This document shows positions 56,626 to 64,000 of a stretch of DNA of 64,000 nucleotides, in pieces. Every line of letters starts with the position of its first letter. The first letter of the stretch is position 1. A program made the position numbers and the translations under genes. The stretch is from Mesorhizobium sangaii. GTDB lineage: Bacteria; Pseudomonadota; Alphaproteobacteria; Rhizobiales; Rhizobiaceae. Below the pieces are notes generated by a model that had not been told where the DNA came from, did not search any database, and saw only the letters and a program-made list of their open reading frames with translations. Location of the stretch: positions 248,001 through 312,000 of the forward strand of contig NZ_JACHEF010000008.1 in NCBI RefSeq assembly GCF_014207355.1, in the 5' to 3' direction.

Positions 56626-59403
56626 TTAAAGGCCGTATTGCAATCGCAGGGCTGTGGCTCTTTCGTTTTGCCCCACGGCTTCCAGGGCATCAGCAGTTGT
56701 GCGCGCGGATGCCATGGTCCATGCGTGATGGGAACCGAGCGACTTTTCATGTGCTGCAAGCGCCAGTTCGGCGCATGAAAGTGCCTTGTCCTGCTCGTTT
56801 GCCGCCAGCAGATGCTTGGCAAAATTCATCCGCACCCGATTTGTGCCGGAGTGGTCGGGGCCAAGCGCCTTCTCATAGATCGCCAGCGCCCGCTCGTAGA
56901 GCGGCCGGGCGGCGGCATGATCGCCGATGTCCTCTAGCAGGTTGGCGAGATTGTTGAGGGTCGTCGCCGCTTGAGGACGGTCCGGGCCGAGTGCTTTCTC
57001 GTCGATCTCCAACGCTCGCTCGTAGAGCGGCCGAGCGGCGGCATGGTCTCCAAGGTCGTGTAACAGACGGGCGAGATTGTTGAGGCTCGCCGCCGTTTGA
57101 GGATGCTCCGGGCCGAGTGTTTTCTCGTGGATCGCCAGCGCCTGCTCGTAGAGCGGCCGGGCTGCGGCATGATCGCCGATCTCGTGTAGCAGGTAGGCGA
57201 GATTGTTGAGGCTTATCGCCGTGAGGGGATGGTCCGCGCCGAGTGTTTTCTCATCGATCGCCAGCGCCCGCTCGTAGAGCGGCCGGGCGGCGGCATGATC
57301 GCCGATGTTCTCTAGCAGGTTGGCGAGATTGTTGAGGCTCGTTGCGGTATCGGGATGGCCTGGGCCGAGCGCCTTCTCGCGAATCTCCAGCGCCCGCTCG
57401 AAGAGCGGCCGGGCAGCGGCATGATCGCCGATGTCGCGTAGCAGGTTGGCGAGATTGTTGAGGCTCGTCGCCGTAAGGGGTTGGTCGGGGCCGAGCGCTT
57501 TCTCATAGATCGCCAGCGCCCGCTCGTAGAGCGGCCGGGCAGCGGCATGATCGCCGATGTTGCGTAGCAGGTTGGCGAGATTGTTGAGGCTCGTTGCGGT
57601 ATCGGGATGGCCGGGGCCGAGCGCCTTCTCGCGGATCTCCAGCGCCCGCTCGTAGAGCGGCCGGGCGGCGGCATGATCACCGATGTCGTGTAGCAGGTTG
57701 GCGAGATGGTTGAGGCTCGTTGCCGTATCGGGGTGGTCCGGGCCGAGACGAAATTCGGCAAGCGTCGTCGCCTCTCGCCAAAGCCCGACGATGTTTCTTG
57801 ACCAGGCCGAACCAAAGATCTCCGCGCTGGCGTCATAGAGCCATGCAATATAGCCCTCGATCCCAAGTGCCAGCCGGAGATAGGCGGCCTCGACTAACGC
57901 GGCGACGGTTTCATTCGTGATATCTCGAGCAGTCGCTATAGCCGCACGGGCCGCATAATGCTTGAACAGTTCTTCGACAGACGCGGCCCGCATCTCTGGC
58001 GCCAGCGTTTCGCGGATCGTCTCGGCCACCAGATTGTGGATCGACAGGAAGCCGTCGGGCGCCTTCGTCACGAAGGACAAGTCCGCGAGGCGATCGAACT
58101 GATCGAGCGGAAGCGCCGTGCCGAAGGTTTTCACCACATATTGGAAAGCCTTGCGGTCGAAGCGCTGCGCCACAGACAGCCGTTCGAGCGTGACTCCCAG
58201 CGGCGTGCCGTAGTCGCGCAACACGCGCCGGACTATTTCGATGCGCCTGTCCTCGAAGCTCGCAGCCCCCAATGCGAAACGCTCCGGTTCAAGCGCGATG
58301 CCGGCAGCACGCAGCGAGCCCCAGTGCTCGACCTGCAGATCAAGCATCAGCGGATAGATTGGTGCCTCGGGCGACGTGGTTTCCCGTGCCCCGGCGATGA
58401 TCGCTTGCCGTGTCGCATCATCGTCGATCGGGATGGCCCGCAGGAAGGCATCCGCATCCTTGTCGGCCAGCCCGCCAAGCAGGTGCTGGTGGCCGTCGAG
58501 ATCGCCGCGCCATTGCGGTTCCCGGTTCCACGGCAGTTGCTCGCGCGAAAAGAAGACCGTGAGCAGTCCGTTCGTCTCGGCAAGCAGCACCCGCATATGG
58601 CCATCGAACGGATTTTCTTCCCACTTCGAACCGGCTCCTGCCTCGTCGAAGACACGCTCATACTCGTCGACGAACAGCACGAAACGCTCCACTAGGTTTT
58701 CGCGAAGATGCGCGTTCAGATCCTGCGCCAGCATCCAGGGAAGAAGCCGCGACAGCTCATATGGTTTTTTGAGTTCGCCACCATCGTAAAGCTCCTTCAA
58801 GGCTTCCTGGGTTTTTTCCAGATAGAAGCGCTTGCCCTTTTCGATCGACCAGTTGCCGATGCGTTTCAGCGCGAATCCGATGCCGGGAATGCTGCCGACG
58901 AGCTCGCCGGCCGCGTCCTTGACGGCATCGCTAGAAAGCAGGTCCTTTACGGCGGATGCCGTCTCATCCACGCCGAATTTTCCGACTGCGGTGGCCCGGC
59001 TCAGCCATTGCCTGGTGAAGACCGGCAACGGCTCGTCGCCCCGTGTGGCCTCCCAGGCAATGGCGAAAGCCAAATCGAAACAGGGGAATCCGATCCCGGA
59101 GCCTGCAAAGCCGTTCCTGATCCAGACCAGCAACCGGTCCGGGTCCTCCTTGCTGCGGCCGTGAAGGTCCAGTTCGGCGCGGCGAAGGAACGCAAAGCTC
59201 GGCTCGACCGCGGCATTGGTCCTGCGCATGAGTTCGCGGCACAACGCTGTCTTGCCCTGGCCACCGACGCCGTAGAAAACACGAATGATCGAGCGATCGG
59301 CGGGAATTGCGAAAGCCGCCTCCTCGAAGATCCGTTGCGGCGCTTCGCGATCGACGAAAATGCGATTGGCGGCCGGAATCCGTCCCCTGCGCAGCTGTGG
59401 CAT
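56626..59403 (-). CDS. STAND-type NTPase with C-terminal TPR array, candidate defence protein
   Basis: This 925-residue protein has a P-loop NTPase near the N-terminus (Walker A GVGGQGKT at 45-52, Walker B VLFVDEYE at 242-249, sensor segment LTVFFSREQ near 281). A winged-helix and linker region follows to about 545. The C-terminal array has nine 42-residue TPR units of the kinesin-light-chain type (LGPGHPDTATSLNNLANLL then GDHAAARPLYERALEI), seven almost identical. This is the architecture of STAND sensors, many of which act in anti-phage defence or regulated cell death. No effector domain (nuclease, TIR, protease) is recognised. Its stop TAA is followed directly by an integrase remnant. Confidence 0.85.
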   Translation of the reverse strand: MPQLRRGRIPAANRIFVDREAPQRIFEEAAFAIPADRSIIRVFYGVGGQGKTALCRELMRRTNAAVEPSFAFLRRAELDLHGRSKEDPDRLLVWIRNGFAGSGIGFPCFDLAFAIAWEATRGDEPLPVFTRQWLSRATAVGKFGVDETASAVKDLLSSDAVKDAAGELVGSIPGIGFALKRIGNWSIEKGKRFYLEKTQEALKELYDGGELKKPYELSRLLPWMLAQDLNAHLRENLVERFVLFVDEYERVFDEAGAGSKWEENPFDGHMRVLLAETNGLLTVFFSREQLPWNREPQWRGDLDGHQHLLGGLADKDADAFLRAIPIDDDATRQAIIAGARETTSPEAPIYPLMLDLQVEHWGSLRAAGIALEPERFALGAASFEDRRIEIVRRVLRDYGTPLGVTLERLSVAQRFDRKAFQYVVKTFGTALPLDQFDRLADLSFVTKAPDGFLSIHNLVAETIRETLAPEMRAASVEELFKHYAARAAIATARDITNETVAALVEAAYLRLALGIEGYIAWLYDASAEIFGSAWSRNIVGLWREATTLAEFRLGPDHPDTATSLNHLANLLHDIGDHAAARPLYERALEIREKALGPGHPDTATSLNNLANLLRNIGDHAAARPLYERALAIYEKALGPDQPLTATSLNNLANLLRDIGDHAAARPLFERALEIREKALGPGHPDTATSLNNLANLLENIGDHAAARPLYERALAIDEKTLGADHPLTAISLNNLAYLLHEIGDHAAARPLYEQALAIHEKTLGPEHPQTAASLNNLARLLHDLGDHAAARPLYERALEIDEKALGPDRPQAATTLNNLANLLEDIGDHAAARPLYERALAIYEKALGPDHSGTNRVRMNFAKHLLAANEQDKALSCAELALAAHEKSLGSHHAWTMASARTTADALEAVGQNERATALRLQYGL
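56878..57759. repeat. Seven near-identical 126-bp tandem repeats inside the STAND gene
   Basis: Seven 42-codon TPR units repeat with a 126-bp period at DNA level, with stretches such as gagcggccgggcggcggcat and tggcgagattgttgagg conserved almost base for base. Two diverged units follow toward the gene's 3' end. Identity at synonymous sites indicates recent duplication or gene conversion, so unit number may vary between strains. Confidence 0.88.
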
Positions 59404-60144
59404 GGTCGATCACCGTGGATGAGACACACGTCATTCAACATGACCCATCGCCGCTTCCCGGGCAATACGTGGTGCGCCTAGCGGAACTCTCGTCGACCGA
59501 TCTGACAGCGCCGTTTACTTAGCCACAATGTTGAAGCATTGGGGATACCCGCCGCTGTGTCGCTGCCGTAGGAGCTGCGCTGTATTCCAGCACGACCTGG
59601 CGCTTCGGGTCTTTGATGCCCCGAAGGAGGACTTTGGTCGAGTAATCCATCTATGGCGGCCGCCCATTGAGCAGCCGGTCGACCACAATGGATGGCCTTA
59701 ATCCGAGTCGCATCAGCCGGGCGACACCATTACTCGATGCCTCAAGGCCTTTGATTGAAACCGTCCTCATCTTCTTGAGACCGCTGACCCCGCCCTAACC
59801 GTATCTCGGCGCGCCAACTGCTCCTTGAGCCAAGCATTGGGTCCTGCGCTCCATCTATGTGAATCCGATGCAACGATCGCTCCACTGCAACGCAGTCAAG
59901 TTCCTCCCAGATACGCGGGACGGCCACATGGGGATCTCGGCTTGGCGTCCCCGCCCGACTTGGGAGTGCGGCCCGGTTGCGAGAAGTTCCAAGCGATGAT
60001 CGATGGTAGATATGGAGCAGGTAATAGAGGATAAAATTATACTTAAGAAATTCCATATACGGACCCGACTATATCTAAAAGTCCCACGTGTTTATCGCTA
60101 TAGATAAGACATCGATGATTTTATCTAAACAAAGCGAGAAAAAA
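59404..60144. other. 741 bp with no recognised gene, AT-rich at its right end
   Basis: No known gene is found. On the minus strand two tiny ORFs abut exactly. One, 59651-59770 (39 codons, MRTVSIKGLEASS to LLNGRPP), ends in TAG, and its next base begins the other, 59519-59650 (43 codons, MDYSTKVLLRGIKDPKRQ). They look protein-like but have no clear Shine-Dalgarno or family; they may be remnants. From about 60010 the DNA becomes much more AT-rich and carries the operator-like repeats of the regulator at 60145. Confidence 0.45.
60092..60129 (+). promoter_or_regulatory. TTATC/GATAA inverted repeats before the Cro/CI-like gene
   Basis: TTATC at 60092-60096 and GATAA at 60103-60107 form an inverted repeat with a 6-bp centre. 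A further TTATC lies at 60121-60125, and the heptamer ATCTAAA occurs at 60072 and 60123. The sites end 15 bases before the regulator's ATG, so they may be its autoregulatory operators. Confidence 0.45.
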
Positions 60145-60576
60145 ATGAATACACCTTCAGGTCGTCCAAATGCGCATACTAAGATCGCGAAATTCATAGA
60201 TGGTCGCATCGATCAGCTAAAGGGTAAGAAAAGCCAAAAAGACGTCGCGGTCGAAGCTGGGTTCACTAACGTCAACGTCCTCTCTATGATGAAATCTGGC
60301 ACTATTAAGGTTCCGTTCGACCGCGTTCCCGGTCTAGCGAAGGCGCTGGATTGCGACCCTGCGAGACTTTTCCTCCTGGCGCTCGAGCAATACTTTGAGA
60401 GCAGCGCGTTGGTCGCGATCAAGCAGATTTTTGGAACTGTAGTGAGCGAGAACGAGGTGTCTTGGATCGAGGCGCTCCGCAAAGCGTCCGACAACACTGA
60501 TCCTCCCTTAACCGCGAAGCGGGCAAAGATCTTGCGAGCAATTTTTGGGAAAATCAGACCCTACCCGGGTCAATGA
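60145..60576 (+). CDS. Helix-turn-helix (XRE/Cro-like) regulator, horizontally acquired
   Basis: This 143-residue protein starts at ATG 60145 (MNTPSGRPNAHTK). Residues 15-75 form a Cro/CI helix-turn-helix (SQKDVAVEAGFTNVNVLSMM, then KVPFDRVPGLAKALD). The C-terminal part is helical with no known ligand site. Codon use and upstream DNA are AT-rich compared with the rest of the window, a sign of foreign origin. An in-frame ATG at 60115 and a GTG at 60088 are open but cross the repeats. It could control the STAND gene or a lost mobile element. Confidence 0.75.
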   Translation: MNTPSGRPNAHTKIAKFIDGRIDQLKGKKSQKDVAVEAGFTNVNVLSMMKSGTIKVPFDRVPGLAKALDCDPARLFLLALEQYFESSALVAIKQIFGTVVSENEVSWIEALRKASDNTDPPLTAKRAKILRAIFGKIRPYPGQ

Positions 60577-60855
60577 CAGCTGTCGTGTGAGCGACCCATG
60601 GTCGCAACGGTCGAACCTCGCCCACTGGCGGTCGCTCCCACACGGTTGGTCGATGTTTAGGGAGAGGGATACTTGCCCGTGCCTATCGGATGCGAACAAA
60701 TGCGAACCGTGTGGTGCCAATGATCACAGGTGCCGTGGGTCGAAGCCCGACCACTGTGAAACGAGTTCGACCCTGTGCAGTCGTTCAGCTTCGAGTGACA
60801 GACACAATCTGGCCCGAAGCGATCAAGAACAGGTGGACTGCCGCACCAGACTTCT

Positions 60856-61182
60856 TCAGGCTCCTGTTACTGGCATCGCAACCAGGACGGAGCCTGCTTC
60901 CACCCTGGCAGGATAGGTCCTGAGATTGATGCAAGGCGGCAGCCGCCTTGCAGCGCCGGTGCGATAGTCAAAGGCGCCCGCATGCTTGGGGCATTCGACC
61001 TCGTAGTCCATGACGAGCCCTTCGGCGAGGTGGACGGCTTCGTGCGTGCACAAGCCATCGGTGCAGAACACTTCATCGTCGGGGGAGCGGAAGACCGCGT
61101 AGGTCCGGCCTCCATAATCAAAACGGCGCGCGCCTTCCTGTTCGATATCGTCGAGGCCGCAGGCCCTGATCCAGCTGGTCAT
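60856..61182 (-). CDS. mocE: MocE-type Rieske [2Fe-2S] ferredoxin
   Basis: This 108-residue soluble Rieske ferredoxin has cluster ligands CTH (in GLCTHEAVHL) and CPKH (in VECPKHAGAF). MocE of the rhizopine catabolism genes is of this type and passes electrons to an oxygenase. It is the last gene of the minus-strand operon. The start is ATG 61182 with a GGATGAG Shine-Dalgarno; an ATG at 61191 is the alternative. A reductase partner is not visible in the window. Confidence 0.84.
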   Translation of the reverse strand: MTSWIRACGLDDIEQEGARRFDYGGRTYAVFRSPDDEVFCTDGLCTHEAVHLAEGLVMDYEVECPKHAGAFDYRTGAARRLPPCINLRTYPARVEAGSVLVAMPVTGA

Positions 61183-61257
61183 TTTTCTCATCCGTAAAAT
61201 TCGATCGCGGCGGACCTCCGGACAGCTCATGGCCGCCCGGAGGCCCCGCTACTGGGA

Positions 61258-62223
61258 TCAGTTCTTATTGAGGTAGTCGGCGGCGTTGGCCGGGGTCACC
61301 AGTTCGAACGGCACGTAGACGACGCGGTCGACCTTCTCGCCCTTGGCCAGCGCCAAGGCCGCGTCGACGCCGCCGCCACCCTGCCCCTTGGCATTCTGGA
61401 ACACGGTGACCGCGAGATCGCCGCCCTTCATGGCCTGCAAGCCGTCCTGCGTGGCATCGATGCCGCCGACGACGACGTTCTTCATGTCGACGCCGTTGGC
61501 CTTGAGCGCCAGGATGGCGCCGATGGCGGATTCGTCGTTGTTGGCGATCACGGCGTCCGGAGCCCCTCCGGCGGTCAGCCAGTTGGTCATCAGGTTCTGC
61601 GCATTGTCGCGCGACCATTCCGACGACTGCTTGTCGGTGACCTTGATGAAGTTGCACATGTCGGTGGCAAACACCTGCTCGACATCCTTGGTGCGCTGGA
61701 GGGCTGCCTGGTGCACCAGGCTGCCCATGACGATGTAGGCGGTGGCGCCGGCCGACTTGCCCTTTGCGCGCAGCATCTTGCAGATCTCGAAAGCTTCCAG
61801 CGTGCCGGACTCGACCTCGTTGGAACCGACATAGACCTGTTTCTCAGGCAGGTTCGCCATGTCTGACGGTTCGAGGTTGACGAAGACCAGCGGAATGCCG
61901 GCCTTTGCGGCCTCCTCGCTGATGGTCTTGGAGGCATTGGTGTCGACCAGCGTGACGATGATGGCATCGACGCCGCTGGCGATGAAGTTCTTCACTTGGT
62001 CGAGTTGCTTGGCGACGTCGTTCTGCGCATCCTCGACCTGGATGCCGGCACCCTTCTCCTTGGCGCGGTCCTGCATGCCGTGCGTCAGCAGCGTCTGGAA
62101 GTTGTTGTCGAAGTTGACGATGCTGACGCCGATCTTGGCGGCAAAGGCGCTGGTCGACATTGTCGCGACGGACGCCGTCGACATCAAGGTTGCCAGCGCT
62201 GTCGAAAGCAGTAGCTTCTTCAT
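61258..62223 (-). CDS. Ribose/rhizopine-type sugar-binding protein (MocB-like)
   Basis: This 321-residue Type I periplasmic receptor has a signal peptide (ATLMSTASVATMSTSAFAAK). Ligand-pocket segments are IGVSIVNFDNNFQTLL, AIIVTLVDTNASKTIS, VVGGIDATQDGLQAM, and NNDESAIGAILALKANG. This resembles the RbsB/MocB group that binds inositols, ribose or rhizopine. GGAGG lies before ATG 62223. The transporter ATPase and permease are not in view and may lie to the right of the window or elsewhere. The ligand is unknown. Confidence 0.85.
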   Translation of the reverse strand: MKKLLLSTALATLMSTASVATMSTSAFAAKIGVSIVNFDNNFQTLLTHGMQDRAKEKGAGIQVEDAQNDVAKQLDQVKNFIASGVDAIIVTLVDTNASKTISEEAAKAGIPLVFVNLEPSDMANLPEKQVYVGSNEVESGTLEAFEICKMLRAKGKSAGATAYIVMGSLVHQAALQRTKDVEQVFATDMCNFIKVTDKQSSEWSRDNAQNLMTNWLTAGGAPDAVIANNDESAIGAILALKANGVDMKNVVVGGIDATQDGLQAMKGGDLAVTVFQNAKGQGGGGVDAALALAKGEKVDRVVYVPFELVTPANAADYLNKN

Positions 62224-62305
62224 GGATTCCTCCCACTGAAGGGGTGCCGGCTCACCCCTTTTCTTGGAATACCGGCCCTTGCGGGATGCCTGATGGATGG
62301 CGCAG

Positions 62306-63316
62306 TCATCTCGCGGCGTCGGCGTTGGCGCGCGCCTTTTTCTTCTCGTAACGCGCCTGCATGCGAGCCTCGCCTTCCTTGCTGCCGTCGTGGAAAGTGC
62401 CCAACCACCTGTCGAACGGGATGAGCCCGTCGCCATAGTTCACCTCGAAATATTTGTGGTGGAGGTAGTGGATGTAGGCATGGCTATCGATCGCCGTCTC
62501 CTCGCCAAGCTCGACCTTGTCGAAGCCGACATGGCCGGGGATGGCGCCAAAGCCGGCGAGATGCAGCTGATAAAGCGCCAGGAGCGGGTTGGACGGGATG
62601 ACCAGGTGCCAGAGCGCCACGCCGAGATAGCCGAACTGCTCGACCGGATGCATCGACAGCGACGACCACGGCGACGGGTTCACCGAATTGTGGTGGACCG
62701 AATGCACCCATTTGTAGAGCGGCGGCCAGTGGATGGCCCGGTGCAGCAGGAAGAAATGCGTCTCGTGGATGATCGGTGCGATGAGCACCAGAAAGAACAG
62801 ATAGATGGGATGCTCGGCGAAGGTCAGCCACGGGACATAGCCATTGGCATAGGCATAGAGGATCGCCACCTCGATCGCCGTCCAGATCGGCATGCCGGTG
62901 CCAAAGGTGCGAAGCATGTTGTCGATATTCTGGTTCTGGAAGAAGAAGGCCTTGCTCTTCTGCTCGGACGGCCATTTGCCGTTGTATTTGAAGCGGTTGC
63001 CCTGGGCTTTGAGAACGTAGAGTCGTAGCTCGAAGGCACCGAAGAAGACCAGCAGCGCCGCGCAATTGGCGAGGAAGAGCCTGAGGATCCATCCGAAGGC
63101 GAGCGTCTTCATCACTTCGACGTCGGGCAGCACGAAGTGCCACCAGGCCACCGCCGAAAGCGCAAACAGCAGATTGTAGGGCAAGAAATAGTGAGGCAGC
63201 CATTTCAGCAGCGCCAGTGGCCGCGGCGGAAAGGTGAACAGCGGCGCGGTGCAGGCCGGCTCGCTCGGAGCCCAGTCGTCTCGCTTGTTGCGCGTGCCGT
63301 ATTTCAGGTCGTCCAT
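62306..63316 (-). CDS. Sterol desaturase/fatty acid hydroxylase-family membrane oxygenase
   Basis: This 336-residue integral membrane protein has at least four hydrophobic helices and the eight-histidine di-iron motifs of the family: HETHFFLLHRAIHW, then HSVHHN, then HYLHHKYFEVNYG near the C-terminus. Members hydroxylate or desaturate aliphatic chains using O2 and an electron-transfer chain; the MocE-type ferredoxin of the same operon is a good donor. The start is ATG 63316, seven bases after the stop of the PanB-like gene. The substrate is unknown. Confidence 0.85.
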   Translation of the reverse strand: MDDLKYGTRNKRDDWAPSEPACTAPLFTFPPRPLALLKWLPHYFLPYNLLFALSAVAWWHFVLPDVEVMKTLAFGWILRLFLANCAALLVFFGAFELRLYVLKAQGNRFKYNGKWPSEQKSKAFFFQNQNIDNMLRTFGTGMPIWTAIEVAILYAYANGYVPWLTFAEHPIYLFFLVLIAPIIHETHFFLLHRAIHWPPLYKWVHSVHHNSVNPSPWSSLSMHPVEQFGYLGVALWHLVIPSNPLLALYQLHLAGFGAIPGHVGFDKVELGEETAIDSHAYIHYLHHKYFEVNYGDGLIPFDRWLGTFHDGSKEGEARMQARYEKKKARANADAAR

Positions 63317-63323
63317 TTCTATC

Positions 63324-64000
63324 TCACAGGGATTGGGAAAGGGTGAGGAAGCGGTCATAGGCGGCATCGTCCATGTCGACCTGATGCTTCGCTTCCGGAT
63401 AGGCGCCGGCTGTCACATCGCGGTCGAAAGCGCGGAAGGCGGCGATGCGCTTTTCCTGCAGCTCGGCTTCCAGCGTGACGAAGTCGGCATAACGCCTGGC
63501 ATGGCGCGGATAGTGGCCGGTGTGGGTGCCGAGCACGTCGCTGGAAAACAGATATTGCGTGTCGCAGGCTGAACCGCAGCCCATGCCCATGGTGATCATC
63601 GGCGTCGACCGGGTTATGTGCTCGGCCAGCCGCACGGGCACGACCTCGACCTCGACGCAGGCAGCACCCGCATTCTCCAGATCCTTGACGGCGTGCAGCA
63701 CCTTGAAGGCCTCGTCGGCAGTGCGGCCTATGGCGCGAAAATTCGTCCAGGTCGCACGGTTCGGCACCAGGCCAACATGGCCGGTGACTGGAATGCCCTC
63801 CGTTGCCATCGCCTCGATGAAGCGCGGCGAATGCGAGCAATAGACCGCGTCGGCGCCGCGCTTCATCATGGAGAAGCCCAGCCGCACCGCCTCATCGGGC
63901 GAGGCGACGGCGCCGTGCGGCATGCCGACGGATAGGAAAGCGAAGGGTGCTGCCTGGCGGATCAATTCCAGATTGTGGTCGGGCTCGCAGGAGAGGATGA
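63324..64000 (-). CDS. PanB-like (ketopantoate hydroxymethyltransferase family) protein, 5' end beyond window
   Basis: The visible 225 codons run open into the right edge, so the N-terminus is missing. PanB-family landmarks are GHVGLVPNRATW, ACVEVEVVPVRLAEHIT and GMGCGSACDTQYLFSSDVLG, the counterparts of the KPHMT barrel loops. PanB adds a hydroxymethyl group to 2-oxoisovalerate. The clustering with a binding protein, an oxygenase and a ferredoxin, and not panC, suggests a related aldolase or lyase reaction in catabolism. Confidence 0.8.
   Translation of the reverse strand, partial: ILSCEPDHNLELIRQAAPFAFLSVGMPHGAVASPDEAVRLGFSMMKRGADAVYCSHSPRFIEAMATEGIPVTGHVGLVPNRATWTNFRAIGRTADEAFKVLHAVKDLENAGAACVEVEVVPVRLAEHITRSTPMITMGMGCGSACDTQYLFSSDVLGTHTGHYPRHARRYADFVTLEAELQEKRIAAFRAFDRDVTAGAYPEAKHQVDMDDAAYDRFLTLSQSL

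Noticed and set aside
56878..57759. Regular 126-bp repeats read as a possible CRISPR or satellite array
   Set aside because: The period is 42 codons in one reading frame and encodes TPR units; there are no unique spacers.
60545..60916. 123-codon plus-strand frame after the Cro-like regulator
   Set aside because: Low-complexity Cys/Ser/Arg composition, no Shine-Dalgarno, and it overlaps the mocE-type gene end; the 279-bp gap shows nothing else.

Overview
The window is high-GC alphaproteobacterial chromosome, most likely Mesorhizobium or a close relative in the Rhizobiales. The basis is the gene content and gene orders: a GcrA cell-cycle regulator, a PodJ-like polarity protein, class I lysyl-tRNA synthetase, a SAM-II riboswitch ahead of metZ, the ChvE/GguABC/GbpR sugar locus, a LuxR-LuxI-crotonase quorum-sensing locus, and several copies of short intergenic palindromes common in this order. 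Nothing looks plasmid-borne. The only clear foreign stretch lies between about 55.7 and 60.8 kb.

Layout. 0-6 kb: M17 aminopeptidase (cut by the window edge), MarR regulator, NlpC/P60 peptidase, then the ligase-associated Lhr-type helicase and PdeM nuclease. 6-15 kb: a SoeABC-type molybdoenzyme operon with a divergent LysR regulator, an Hsp70-like protein, a TIGR02186 membrane-anchored protein and a TauE/SafE exporter, which reads as a sulfite oxidation and export neighbourhood. 15-19 kb: a 1322-residue PodJ-like protein with a candidate CtrA box upstream. 19.5-26.8 kb: a MerR regulator and a four-gene beta-oxidation operon, with related MerR-type operators before both units. 27-31 kb: S24-type repressor, nuclease-like secreted protein, LysK, a TerB-like protein and a periplasmic binding protein. 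32-34.5 kb: quorum sensing (mqsRIC-like). 34.5-39.5 kb: PPK2, PhoR, PhoU, CorA, GcrA. 39.8-43.5 kb: argD, argF, hslO, apaG. 43.7-48.8 kb: a family-21 glycosyltransferase, metZ with its riboswitch, dCTP deaminase, an amino-acid binding protein and a small secreted protein. 48.8-55.3 kb: gguC, gguB, gguA, chvE and divergent gbpR.

55.7-60.8 kb is a small degraded island. It begins at a 3' fragment of tRNA-Gly. It then holds a frameshifted tyrosine-recombinase C-terminus, a large STAND-type NTPase with almost identical 42-residue TPR units, decayed DNA, and an AT-rich segment with a Cro/CI-like regulator. The STAND/TPR gene is the best candidate for an undescribed, probably defence-related, system.

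60.9-64 kb, read on the minus strand, is an operon running in from beyond the right edge: a PanB-like enzyme, a sterol-desaturase-family membrane di-iron oxygenase, a ribose/rhizopine-type binding protein and a MocE-type Rieske ferredoxin. Together they look like an uptake and oxidation pathway for an unknown, possibly inositol- or sugar-like, compound.

Regulatory elements stand out: the SAM-II riboswitch with its terminator, a stable hairpin burying the hslO Shine-Dalgarno, a hairpin abutting the luxR start codon, and four GANTC sites plus an intrinsic terminator in the gcrA-argD gap. All functions are read from sequence and remembered family knowledge; no database search was possible.
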